Positions 30,661-40,752 of a stretch of DNA of 64,000 nucleotides are shown in pieces. Below the pieces are notes generated by a model. The model was not told where the DNA came from, searched no databases, and saw only the letters and a list, made by a program, of their open reading frames with translations. The stretch spans positions 124,001 through 188,000 of the forward strand of contig JAPJBO010000367.1 of the NCBI GenBank assembly GCA_030068145.1, written 5' to 3'. A program made the position numbers and the translations under genes. Positions within the stretch are counted from its first letter, which is position 1. The number at the start of each line of letters is the position of its first letter. The stretch is from Diplonema papillatum (Eukaryota > Euglenozoa > Diplonemea > Diplonemida > Diplonemidae).

Positions 30661-31560
30661 CTGGGCGACAAGGACCGACGCGGAAACCGGTCTTCAATGT
30701 TCTCCATTGAATATTCGCTACTACAACCAAGATCTGCACTCATCCACGCTCCATCGAGGCTCACGCCAACGACTTCGCGGCGTGGACCACGCACTCCTAC
30801 GCACGCCTGGCTTTGTGATACCAGTACGCGGCCAACTATGGGTGGATCGCTTGAGCATCATCCATTTTCGGGACCGGTGCATTCGGCAGGTGAGTTGTTA
30901 CACACTCATTATCGGATGCCGACTTCCATGGAAGAGGTACTCGTCGTGAAGGCTCGCCTACCCTGCTGGACCAAGTTCCTTCGTGCTCGCCGTCATTCTG
31001 CGCTCGAGGGGCCTTTATCGAACCTGGCGCTCGTTTTAATGGGCTCGTGGTGGTTCGAAAGTGAGCGGAACGGACGTCTTAGTTGTCTGGCTCTCATTTC
31101 CCCACGGAGTACGCGTACCCAACACGTCGTCACCGACGAGCGTGACGAGAACAGTTACTCCTTTCCTCGGCGTGCGAAACCAGGCTATCCACACTGCGTC
31201 GGTCAAGGATTGCGGCTCCAGCCGCAGTTCCCGGTGTCAACATACGAAGGAACAGTAGAAGGGGGAAGGAGTTACAAGACCATTTTACGGCTCGTGACGT
31301 TTCTTGCGTGGCCTCTTACCCACCTCGAAAAAAAGTGCGTCAGCTTTGCTCTGGATCGAACCCGGGACATGCTGCCAACGATACAAACCCTCGGGGGGCT
31401 CGACCACTCGCAAGGGCGCAGACTCTCCTGTGTGCTGTTTTTTGAACCCCGAGCAGACTGCCGCAGTTCCCATCGAAAGCCACTACGGCAACCCTCCAAA
31501 GGGTTCGGCCCCTCGCAAACGTTAGCCGCCCAGCTCCGAAGCTTCTGACCGCTGCCTTTT
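30661..31560. other. Intergenic, no supported gene
   Basis: A 283-codon frame (30,697-31,548) is open, but its composition does not resemble the confirmed exons and no domain is visible. Treated as non-coding. Confidence 0.4.
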
Positions 31561-31570
31561 GCCAAGTTAA

Positions 31571-31724
31571 AGGGGGGGTCGAATAATAACACCTGTGTTA
31601 TTATTCGATTTGTCGAATAAAAATAAAAGTTCCGGGTAGCCGAACAGTAGCAGGATCCAATGGTGGTAGTGTTTTTAGACAACCAGACGTGTGTCAAATA
31701 ACTGTTATTATTCGACCCCCCCCT
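31571..31724. mobile_element. MITE with 22-24-bp terminal inverted repeats and TA target duplication
   Basis: Left end AAGGGGGGGTCGAATAATAA, right end TTATTATTCGACCCCCCCCTT, flanked by TA. The unoccupied sequence TTGCCAAGTTAGCTTCA exists at about 32,020-32,036, so the insertion point can be read directly. The inner end also holds the perfect palindromic segment AATAATAACAC/GTGTTATTATT. The TA duplication fits Tc1/mariner-type non-autonomous elements. Confidence 0.8.
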
Positions 31725-31734
31725 TTAGCTTCAG

Positions 31735-31990
31735 AAGAAGAAGAAAAAGAAAAAGGCCGCTCGAACGTGACGGTCAACCACAGCTTGCAAAGCTTGAGTA
31801 CAGTGCTACAACCCCGTCCGCTCAGCCCTGTGGCTGACCGTCTTGAGCTTGTGTTCAGCGCGAGCGCCAAGCCCAAGGTGCGCCACGCCTTGATGCTTTA
31901 GTTTGAAATCGGTAGCCACGGGTCAATTGACCCGTAGGCCCGTGGCTCTGCAGAACCGCCGAACACGCGAAGCTTAACTCCCGTGCAGCA
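31735..31990 (+). repeat. Family E copy
   Basis: Same as the copy in giant-gene intron 2 (AACCACAGCTTGCAAAGCTT ... CTGCAGAACCGCCGAACAC), interrupted upstream by the MITE at 31,571-31,724. A short piece recurs at 32,010-32,045. Confidence 0.75.
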
Positions 31991-32219
31991 GGCTTTCCGG
32001 GTACCTAAGCCATGCCTTTTGCCAAGTTAGCTTCAAGAAAGCGAAAAAGTCTGTCAACCAGAACGCTCCCCCTCGGCTGCGCCTACATCGGTCATTGCTC
32101 AGACACGGTCGTAAGGGCCTTCTCCCCGTGATGGATTCGCCTGTGCTCTAGTAGCACGGGTGGTCCTGGCTGTGACGAGCTACGAACAGCCGCCTGACAA
32201 ACCAGACTCGCACCGCAGT

Positions 32220-32545
32220 CCTGTCTGCAGACACTCAGGTACCGCGCTGATGATGGTGTTTGTATAAGCACCTGCTTTGTAGGAAATACTTGAGGAGGCT
32301 GCCAGCTGCAAAAGATCAAAGGAGGTAAATGTGCTGTAGCCCACACGAAACACAGGTGAATCTGGGTTCAGTGGCGGGCGTAAGCGTTCAACAAAAAAGA
32401 CCCACTTTGTAGTTGTATTGTTTCTCCCCCTCTAGCCTCCTTCGAAGTAAGCACAAGGCAGCCCCTCGAGTATTTCCGTGGCTTAAAGGACCGCAACACG
32501 GCAGACGGGACCAGTGCGGTGTTGAGCACATACCCATTCCAAGCA
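32220..32545 (+). repeat. Family K repeat interrupted by a family A element (32,257-32,475)
   Basis: TGTCTGCAGACACTCAGGTA and CGCGCTGATGATGG before, and CCGTGGCTTAAAGGACCG after, match a nearly uninterrupted copy at 51,583-51,720. The extra DNA is a complete family A unit from about TGTTTGTATAAGCACC to CTCGAGTATT, which fixes that family's ends to within a few bases and its length at about 219 bp. Confidence 0.8.
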
Positions 32546-33190
32546 CGTTCTTGCAATCCCCGGCTGCGCCTACATCGGCGCCGTCACCCCACTGTAGCGA
32601 GTCCGACGCAACGACGTATAAACCCGCCATCGTGGTCCGGGGTGGTACGGAGGCGACCGGCGGGCCGCTGCACTGTAACACGTCTCACTCGTCTCCTTCT
32701 CTCTCTCTCTGTCTCTCTCCCTGTTATTTTCGTTGTGAGCACATCTACGGCACAGGTCAGCCGTGGCCAGCAAACTGAATGCACGCAAAATCGAAAGCGG
32801 CCAACGGTGGAGCTGCCGAAAAGACCGGCAATGCCGTCTTTCGACCCCCACGACGCAGCAGCCGGAAACCCGCGAAAGTCGATCGAGCGAAGCATCTTTT
32901 GGCGGCAAGCGGGCGGAACGAATCGCCGGCATGAAGACTTATTGTCGGTTCAACCAGGTCTGGGTTAAAACTTGTTGGAGGTATAGCGGGATTCGCCAAA
33001 GCTAGGAACCGGCTTGTACACTACACTGCGCCAGTTCTCTGCACTACCACGCTGCACTAAAAAAGAGCTGCTGGGGTTTGACGGCAAAACCCAAAAAACA
33101 ACCGGGAATAGAGCTTTACGAACAAGTCCTAACTGACCCCAGAACGAACGGAGAAAATGAAAAAAGGAAGACCACAAAATCTCCAACCTT
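32546..33190. other. Intergenic, no gene recognised
   Basis: Contains a CT-rich microsatellite (about 32,695-32,722) and overlapping short frames without protein character. Confidence 0.4.
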
Positions 33191-33194
33191 TTTT

Positions 33195-33310
33195 TGTGTT
33201 AACAATGCATTGTTGGTACAAAAAAATTAGTAGTTGACTGCGTACTACATGAAACTTACCGAAGCAGGTGTGTTCCGCTAGTGCGCACAAACAAAAGAAA
33301 GCGCCATACT
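33195..33310 (+). repeat. Family C copy
   Basis: GTGTTAACAATGCATTGTTGG at the left end (AACAATGCATTGTT is a perfect palindrome), then ACTACATGAAACTTACCGAA and AAAGAAAGCGCCATAC. Other copies: 24,452-24,535, 46,382-46,500, partial at 28,484. Confidence 0.7.
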
Positions 33311-33909
33311 AATTTTTAGTGGTAGTTGGTGGATGGCAGAGAACCACGACGTTCCAAAGGTTTGTGTACCGTGATTGCGCGAGTGTTACGACATCGAACC
33401 TCCGATGCGGAGAGTGCTGGACCGAACCCAGCAGGCCCTGAGCAGGCTTGTCTGATTCAGTCTGCATTCGAATCTCCCAAAACGAATTTGAAAGCGGGGG
33501 GAGTGCGGGAAAATACTCAGCGACAGGAACGAACATGTCCAGGCGCAAAGCGAGCCTCTCTTTTTACTCCAAAAACAACGGTCGGCGGTTTTCGGGAACT
33601 CCATGACCTACCCCTACTGAAAATGGTTCGCGTGTGCGACCTGCTGCGCCCAGTTCGCAGGATTCGCCGAAGGACCCAAATCGCGCAAAAAAGGGGTCAT
33701 CAAAAACACCCGACTAGCACCCAGCCTCCCCCTGGGTACCCAAAACAACCCGGAAATTCTGAGAAAGAGGTCGGAATTCGGTTCAGACTCAGGAAATGGC
33801 CGGAAAATGCGAAACCAAGAAAACATTCACACTGACTAACAACCGCTCAAAAACATGTCCGCAGACTCTCAGGTCGATGATAGTCCGCCCAGGTGTCAGG
33901 GGACCTTGT

Positions 33910-34140
33910 AAATAGAAGAAGAAGCAGAAGAAAAAAAGAAAAAGAAAAAAAGAAGAAAAAGGCCGCTCCTGGTCCAGGAGGGTGACGTTCAACCACAGCT
34001 TGCAAAGCTTGAGTACAGTGCCACAACCGTCCGCCAAGCCCCAAGGTGCGCCACGCCTTGATGCTTTAGTTTGGGAAATCGGTAGCCACTTGACCCGTAG
34101 GCCCGTGGCTCTGCAGTACCGCCGACACGGAAGAAGCTTC
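33910..34140 (+). repeat. Family E copy with A/G-rich head
   Basis: An AAGAAGAAGAAAAA-type head (33,910-33,965) precedes the family E body, ending CTGCAGTACCGCCGACACG. Confidence 0.7.
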
Positions 34141-34675
34141 ACGTGTTCGGCGGTACTGTAAATAGAAGAATGGAAAGATTTCCCTCAGGAAACAATGCAG
34201 AGCACGGCTGGCATGGCATAGTCGGCCTGAGCGCGCGGATGTCACAACCCCCGAAAGCAGGACTATAAATCCGGTTTTCCGGATTTCCCAACCCGGAAGT
34301 ATCCGGTTTGGCAAGTACCAAGAACCCTTCACTCTAAAAAGGGTTCGACGGTGGTACGACAAAAGGGGTCCTATACCAAGTAGAGAACGATTCCAGAAGT
34401 TTCGATTTTTTTCTGGTGCAAGTTTCGAGTAAAATGATCCAAGCAGGAAGCTGTGGAAGTCGTGGTCTACTGAAGCTCACGCATTTACAGATTTATAGGC
34501 TGTTTCTTGTGGTATCAACACACAAGTATCAGGTGAGGACCTTGGGTTGTGTTGGGAGAGTCGACTCAGGCGTGTAGGACTCTGACGTGCACGAAGGAAG
34601 GACACCGCACGCTCCTTCAACCGTATTAGGGGGTTTTGGTGCGCACAAGTGGCGTGCACAACCGAATTTCTTTTT

Positions 34676-34850
34676 AGCCACATGCAATGTGTGAGGAAAC
34701 TGAACTGTCCAAGTAAGACCTTCTGATCATGATCATGTTTGCCACCTGAAACCACGTCCAGGATTTGGGCTCAGGGTAGGGCGGTTAACGAAAACTCTAG
34801 TTTCCCTTTCTACTTTTTTTTACTCTCGCGGTGTACGGTTTCTTGAAAGT
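34676..34850 (+). repeat. Family B copy
   Basis: AGCCACATGCAATGTGTGAG through CTCTCGCGGTGTACGG, same orientation as all other family B copies. Confidence 0.75.
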
Positions 34851-35499
34851 ATGCTAATACTGCAGGGAACAGTTGACTAGACCTCTTGAGTTTGTGCTAA
34901 CCACGATTTGGGGAGTCGGGAGAACCTACAAAGCCAAAAGCAGGACCGACCCCCCCGTTTCGTGAGATAAGGCGAAGAATAAAAACACCTTCTTTTTTTC
35001 CATCTGTCTTTGTCAAGAGCTGCGATTCAACTATTCCTCCAAGCACACACAGAAACTAGCTGGACTCATTCAGTGTCTATACTTCCCATCAGTTTCGCTT
35101 GCTCATCACATGCCCATGCGGGGTCGTAGGAAACGCACCCGTCCATTTGACGAAGTCCTGAAAGCCCCGGCGCAATAGTACTGAGGCCAGCTGGAAGCAG
35201 ATCCAGCGAGCTGGACTCCTAGCAGAAAGTGCTAATTTGCACGTGTGAATTAAACCCTGTTTTACAGGGACGGCCGGCCTGCTGGCGAAGGGGGAAAACG
35301 TGAGGAGAGAAGGAAGATAGAAAAAGAAATCGACAGTATCACGAACCAATGCTTGCCTTTGGGATCGTGGCACAGATCAAACATTTAAAATACTCGACGT
35401 AGCTGCTTCGACTCCGAATGGAAGGGAGGAAATATAGAGGTAAGGCCCCACTAACTACTAAGGGGCAACCCCGGCCTCCCTGCTCCACTTCATCCGCTT
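34851..35499. other. Intergenic, no gene recognised
   Basis: No frame with protein character on either strand. Confidence 0.4.
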
Positions 35500-35690
35500 T
35501 TGGTCTTCACTTGTGTGTTGTTTTCTCACTCAGGACTTTGACCTGTCGTGTTTGTGTGATTTGTCGTTTAGGGGGTAGACCTCACAGGGGTTAGGCCTCA
35601 CGTCCGTTCAACACGTGGTTCGGTAGTTACAGCACTCGGGACCCCTTCTGTTCTTTGTCGGGCAGCATGGTCGAGCATTTCCTTTCAAGC
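35500..35690 (+). repeat. Family F repeat, forward copy
   Basis: About 165 bp including TGTGTTGTTTTCTCACTCAG and GAACGTG-type TTCAACACGTGGTTCGG is found inverted at 50,965-51,130. Confidence 0.75.
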
Positions 35691-35929
35691 TGGCGCTTAT
35701 GTAAAAAAAACAAGGGTAGTGGGCGCAACCAACTGTGCGAGATCCCAAAGCCATCCCCTGTTCCGCTTTCCATTTTTTTGTTGTGCAAAGAGCACTTACT
35801 CACCCCTCTTGCCCTCCCGGTTTCGGGGGGCTAGACTCCCCCGGCCCACGGTTGCGTTCAGAAGCTCATGGTAAAAGCAGGCTTGTTTTCCATCAAGCAT
35901 GCAATGCACAAGAAGCACACCCTATCACT

Positions 35930-36195
35930 CGTCCTGAAGCAAACCTTTGGGGGTTTTTGTACAAACAGGGAAATCCTTGAGGAGGCTGCCAGTCGTGAAT
36001 CTCAAAGGTGTGGTACTCATCGGCATGCCGATGACTCCCACTATCGCAACAATATTCCAATCTCAAAGGAGGAAAATGTGCCGTAGCCCACACGGAGGCA
36101 AGTAAATTTGGGTTCAGTGGCAAGCGTTCAACACAGAGACCACTTTGCAGTTGTATTGTTTCTCCCCCTCTGGCAGCCCCTCGAGTATTTTGCGT
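35930..36195 (+). repeat. Diverged family A copy with palindromic insert
   Basis: Carries the insert TCATCGGCATGCCGATGA (36,018-36,035, a perfect 18-bp palindrome) plus CTATCGCAACAATATTCC, as in the MCCC2 intron 3 copy. It is flanked on both sides by AATCTCAAAGG, suggesting insertion with duplication inside family A. Confidence 0.65.
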
Positions 36196-36401
36196 CCATG
36201 CAACAACTCACGCGGAGTTTTAGTCGTAGGTTGTGATCGAAGGTGTAGTTTGGGTCAGAATGCAAAGAATCTGTGGCGATAATCTGCATCGCCGGCGTCG
36301 CGGTTATCTCTTCGCACGTGATGGGTCATGCTTTCGCCTCTTAGGCTCGTCTTGATCGTCGCGCTCAGGCGCGCGTTAGGTGCCTTGCTTCTCCTTCGAT
36401 T

Positions 36402-36620
36402 ACGGCGGCGCTTGGGCGATGACCGCGTCGTCTTCTGTGGTGTTGCCGAGGTTGATCGTCGCTTCTTCGTCTTCGCTCTCGAGATTGGGGGTTCGCTCTT
36501 CGTCTAAGGGTGTAGTGTGGCTTTGCAGAGAAACCGTCGCCAGAGCGCAGCATCCTGCCAAGAGAACTGCCCGCACGCGTTTGCGAGCAAACCCAAAACG
36601 GGAAGAACGAGACCCGTCTC
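36402..36620 (-). CDS. Possible minus-strand exon with signal-peptide-like start and acidic tail
   Basis: Read on the minus strand, about 36,600-36,402 gives basic residues, a hydrophobic run (VLLAGCCALATVSLQ) and an acidic stretch (ESEDEEATINLGNTTEDD) before a TAA. There is no ATG in frame, so an upstream exon would be needed. It would be the only host gene on this strand. Weak support. Confidence 0.2.
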
Positions 36621-36639
36621 CCGTTAAAAACCCGGAGAC

Positions 36640-38370
36640 TCTCTAAAATCCCGGATTCTCAAGCGAACTATAACTCTAAAAAACTCTTTCATCCGGTGTT
36701 TGTTCATTGAAGACTTGGGGTCACAAGTCAGGGGTTGAGTTAGTCCGGTTTCCCGGCTCCCAAAACCCGAAAGGGTCTCTCGCGAAATGTTGAGGGGGTG
36801 ATTTTCTGGCGTGATCCGCAGTAGAAAACTCAGCTTTCCATGAACCTACTAAGTACTTCCCCAAGTACTTCCCAGGTACACCCCAAATAGGGTAAAATGG
36901 CGATTTCTGGCGATTTTTTGCATTTGGTACTTCCCGTGAACTTCCCGAGTACAGCCCTTGTGCACCCAAGTAAGGCCACCGGATCACACCATTTTCGATG
37001 CAAAACACCCCCTGCGGGGCTCGGGCGGTGGGGAAGGAGGAATCCGCGTTCGGTTTGCCAGCGCGCCCTGCAGCAAAACCCTCCGGCGTTAACGGCGGCA
37101 AAGGGTCGTGTTAGGAAAAGCAGCACCCAAACACCAAACTAAAACGCCCCCCCTGCCGTGCACGAGGCAGTGTTCTTTCTAAATATCAACCTAAGATCTT
37201 CCCCCCCGGGACCTCTGAGGGGGATTTTGCGAGAGCCCTGCCGGCAGGTTTGTTAAGAAAGTAGAAAGCCTAACTCTCTACCCCATGATAAATTTTCGGG
37301 GGAAAGAAAAAGTCTTTTTTTTGGACAGCAAAAATTCCCCCCCACCCCAGGTTCGCCTGATTCACTGGTGTTGGCAATCATCAAATGTGCGTAGGGGCAC
37401 CCGCGCGAGCTTCATTCCAGGGGTTGGACCGTGACATTATGGCAAGTACTGACCCTCCTCCACTTGTTGTACAAATAACAAATGATTTCACAAGTTATAT
37501 TGATGGCTTGTGAAACCTATTGTTACACAACAGGCGACACATCGTATGTTTGCTGTATTCACGTGAGACCGTCTTCTCACAAGCTGCGTCACATGTTGAA
37601 AACGAAAGACAAGACGCAGTACTTGATCGTCGGTCAGACTAATGTCCGGCCGAGTATGGGTGTGCGTCCGGTGGTGTGCATACGCAGCGGTGTTGAGAGG
37701 AGTGCTGCAGCACGGAGAAGGTCAGACAGAATCCTTGTACGATCGTGTCCTCGTCCTGCGGCACGTTGTTCTGTGTCACACACAGCAGTCAGCAGGCAGT
37801 CGGAACACTTAACCCCGGAGCAGGTTCGATACATAGCCTCCCGAAAGTGTTGGGCTGGGCATGTGGCGCGCAGAGACAAGTCACCCCGCTCGCAGCAGAT
37901 ACACAAAATCTTCATGTCCTCAAAATCCGATGCAGATCAGAATATTCACGACATTCACTGTCTTTCACTGTAAAGATATCGCAGAACAAAAATTCAAGCG
38001 AACTTTCACTCTAAAAAAAGTAGCGTCCTCGAAAGCAATTGACTGAGCAGATGACTCTTGCCGAAACCACACAACAGCAACCCTCCGCCGGTAGAGAAAG
38101 TCCTGCTTAAATGAATCAGCCGCCATTGGGTGGGCTAATTGGACACTCGCTGTCGGCGGGGGGCGGCGGTTAAAAACAGCGTAAACATTTGCCGTTTGGC
38201 AAGCGGTAGCCAATTCGGATCGAATTCGTTACGGCTTCAAGCAGCGGCGGTCAAGATTGCGGTAAAGTGACGAACTACAGGAGAAACGGTTCTGCCTCGT
38301 TGCGCTTCCATTTCTTTTGTGCAGGCTCCTCCTCCACATCGACCAGCAAAACACAATGCGTTTAATTCAA
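36640..38370. other. Intergenic, no gene recognised
   Basis: Includes direct repeats of TAAGTACTTCCC/AAGTACTTCCC (about 36,845-36,875) and a CCCCCC-rich stretch near 37,200-37,345. No supported gene. Confidence 0.35.
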
Positions 38371-38381
38371 TTCGTAGTTAA

Positions 38382-38637
38382 CCACTTAAGGACGGAGGGG
38401 GGGGAGAGTTAATTTGGGAAAAGGGCGGGCTCCATAGCAAACCTCAGGTATCCGTTGAGAGCTCGGAGCAGGATTTCTGCCCGACGAAGGACGCATTTCA
38501 AAGATTTGTGTCAGATCTATCCAATAAAGCAAACGGCGACCACTCTCGACCATTGTTTGGCCTCTCACCCGCGAACTTGACACCCGCGAACTTTCTTGAG
38601 TTAACTACCCCTATAGTGGTAGTTCGTCCTCAAGTGG
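38382..38637. mobile_element. piggyBac-type MITE with TTAA duplication
   Basis: CCACTTAAGGACGGAG at 38,382 and CGTCCTCAAGTGG at 38,625-38,637 are inverted repeats (one mismatch in 13 bp), flanked on both sides by TTAA (38,378-38,381; 38,638-38,641). Exact TTAA duplication and CC-starting ends are the hallmark of piggyBac-related elements. At 256 bp it is non-autonomous. Confidence 0.75.
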
Positions 38638-39199
38638 TTAAACGTTTTGCCAGTCGGTGCCCCAGGAAAGATCTTCGGAAACACCAAAGAGAATGCGTCA
38701 CAAATCAAACGGAGACTTCAAACTATCGACCGCTTAACACAAGAACACAGTGTAAAGCAATAGGCTGCAGAGCTACAGAGTACCCTATCAACCAACAGCG
38801 CGGACTACGAAGCCCCAAAAGAACACGAGAAGTGTTGGTCAATCGATATAGAGTTGATAGACCGCTACAGCGCCATACGGAGGAGGCCTACCGTATGTAC
38901 AGTATGTGGATAATGACCGAAACTGCAAACCTAACTAGCAATGATCTTTCACCGACACACGCTCTTCACGTGTAGCCGCCACCTTAAACAACGCGTTGCG
39001 AATAAAAGACAATCCCATTGCCCGGGGGTCACCTGAAAAACTTTCCATCTAAAAAGAAGACAGCAAAAATCAGAGTGGCCAGGGGGTGTTCCTTCTCTAC
39101 CGGTTTGTCTGTTCCTGTTCGTTTTCTTTTGTTTTCCGTTTCCGCTCCCGCTAGTCTCTTTTTTTTTTTTTTTGCGGGGGTGTGTCGAACTGCTGCTAT

Positions 39200-39430
39200 T
39201 CTCTTTTTGGAATAAGCACCTGCTTTGAAGGAAATACTAACCGAGGTAGCCGCCAGTAGCGAATTGCAAAGGGGGTGGTGCTCCCGGCGAACGCACACAA
39301 AATACGGGTGTATTGGGGGGGGGGATAGCGCGGGTAGAAGCGTTCAACAAAACAAGCTTGTTTTGGAGTTGTTATTGTTTCTCCTCCCCGCTCCTCTTTT
39401 ATGCCTGCTCTCTCTTTTCCTTCGCAGAAG
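39200..39430 (+). repeat. Diverged family A copy
   Basis: GGAATAAGCACCTGCTTTG at the left, GAAGCGTTCAACAAAAC and TATTGTTTCTCC inside. A second fragment of its 3' end is near 39,640-39,680. Confidence 0.65.
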
Positions 39431-40300
39431 AGTTGGTGCCAGCATGCATGAGAGGCAGCGTCCTGCATACACGGTGAAGTCCAGCCTCAGAAGCGAGTTG
39501 TAAAAACGGGTGGCACGCCCGCTTTCGGGTGCATTTCCACGCGATTTGGCTATCGCAAACCAGCTTTTCGGGTGTGGCTTGGGCACCCCCTCTTTAACAC
39601 CAGCTTCTCAGTACACATTAAGCTAAGAGTTTTCCCCCTAGCCTCCTTCGAACTAAGTACATGCGGCACCTCCCAGTATTTCATTTTTTTTTTTTTTTTT
39701 GCACTCAGTTGCGATCCCTAGCGAGGCAGATGAAGCACCCTTGTGGGCTCTTCTTCGCCCTTTTCGTTACTTCAAGCTGTTTCTTGTACGAACACCATCG
39801 CTCTCGACGGGGAAAGCAAAACGCCAACCAACGCAGCCAAGCCAACCCTGCGTATAAGAACAGGCCGGAACAGCTGGAACGGCGCGTCGCCGCCGTCCTC
39901 TGGCCATGACGGAGCGTTCTTTGTTTTTTTTATACCCATATTTCTGGCATGTAAAGGTAGTAACAAAGTGCTGAGGTACATCTCTTTCGTTCTTTCCCTC
40001 TGCCTTCGAGAGACGCGGCGCTGGCGTCGTTGCGGTCTGTATCCACCTGCTGGCCAAACAGTAGTCAAGAAAACAATGAGATGCGCGGGTAAGCGGTAGT
40101 AAAATGCGACCCTCTTCAGGTAGCCGTATAGTCCTCTTGTGTCATGAACCACTGAGTTCCTTTGGTATCTACCTACCCGATCTTCGAAGTAGACGCTATA
40201 ATCGACGGACTCAGCAACTACCAGGCTCTGCAGAGGTTTCAGGCTTTGTGCAGGTGCAGAATCGAAAGGAGAATTAAAACGAGCTCGAAGATCCGTAACT
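39431..40300. other. Intergenic, no gene recognised
   Basis: Overlapping frames on both strands lack domain signals. Confidence 0.35.
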
Positions 40301-40339
40301 CCACCAGCCGTCGCCTCCTACGCCGATGCCTCCACCGCC

Positions 40340-40730
40340 GATGCTGCCGCCTGACTGGACTCTGTTGTACGTTCATGAGTACGCTACCAACACACTCCAG
40401 TGTAAGGAGGGGCACGTCGTGATGAGCACGCATCTCATTGAAGTTTGCGCTGAAATCTGCGACGACATGCAGGTGGGTTGGCAGGGGAGCAGCCAAAGCG
40501 ACAACAAGTCGTGGCTTATCCGTTTCCGGCGACTAAATGGGCTTCGGTTCAGCGAACGACACTCAACAGCTTTTCTTTCATTCTGGGCGCATGTCAGCCG
40601 TGGACCTTGGGAGACAGAAGGTGCTGCAGCCAGTCCGCGTGCCGGGGGGACCTGTGCTGGCTCAAAGCGTTGGCAAGCACCAAAGTTGGAGAAACAACCC
40701 GGTGAAGTCAATTCTCTAACGGTTAGCTAG
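40340..40730 (+). CDS. Possible upstream exons of the 40.75-kb gene
   Basis: A frame ending GHVVMSTHLIEVCAEICDDM-Gln at about 40,472 followed by GTGGGT, and a second one after an acceptor at about 40,550 (CTTCGGTTCAG) reading NDTQQLFFHSGRMSAVDLG and VRVPGGPVLAQSVGKHQ, look like real protein. I could not fix consistent phases. Family not recognised. Confidence 0.3.
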
Positions 40731-40752
40731 TAGAAACAACCCACAACCTGCG

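Noticed and set aside
30697-31548. 283-codon + strand frame
   Set aside because: Composition is unlike the confirmed exons, no domain or splice context, and it lies in repeat-rich intergenic DNA; chance open frame.
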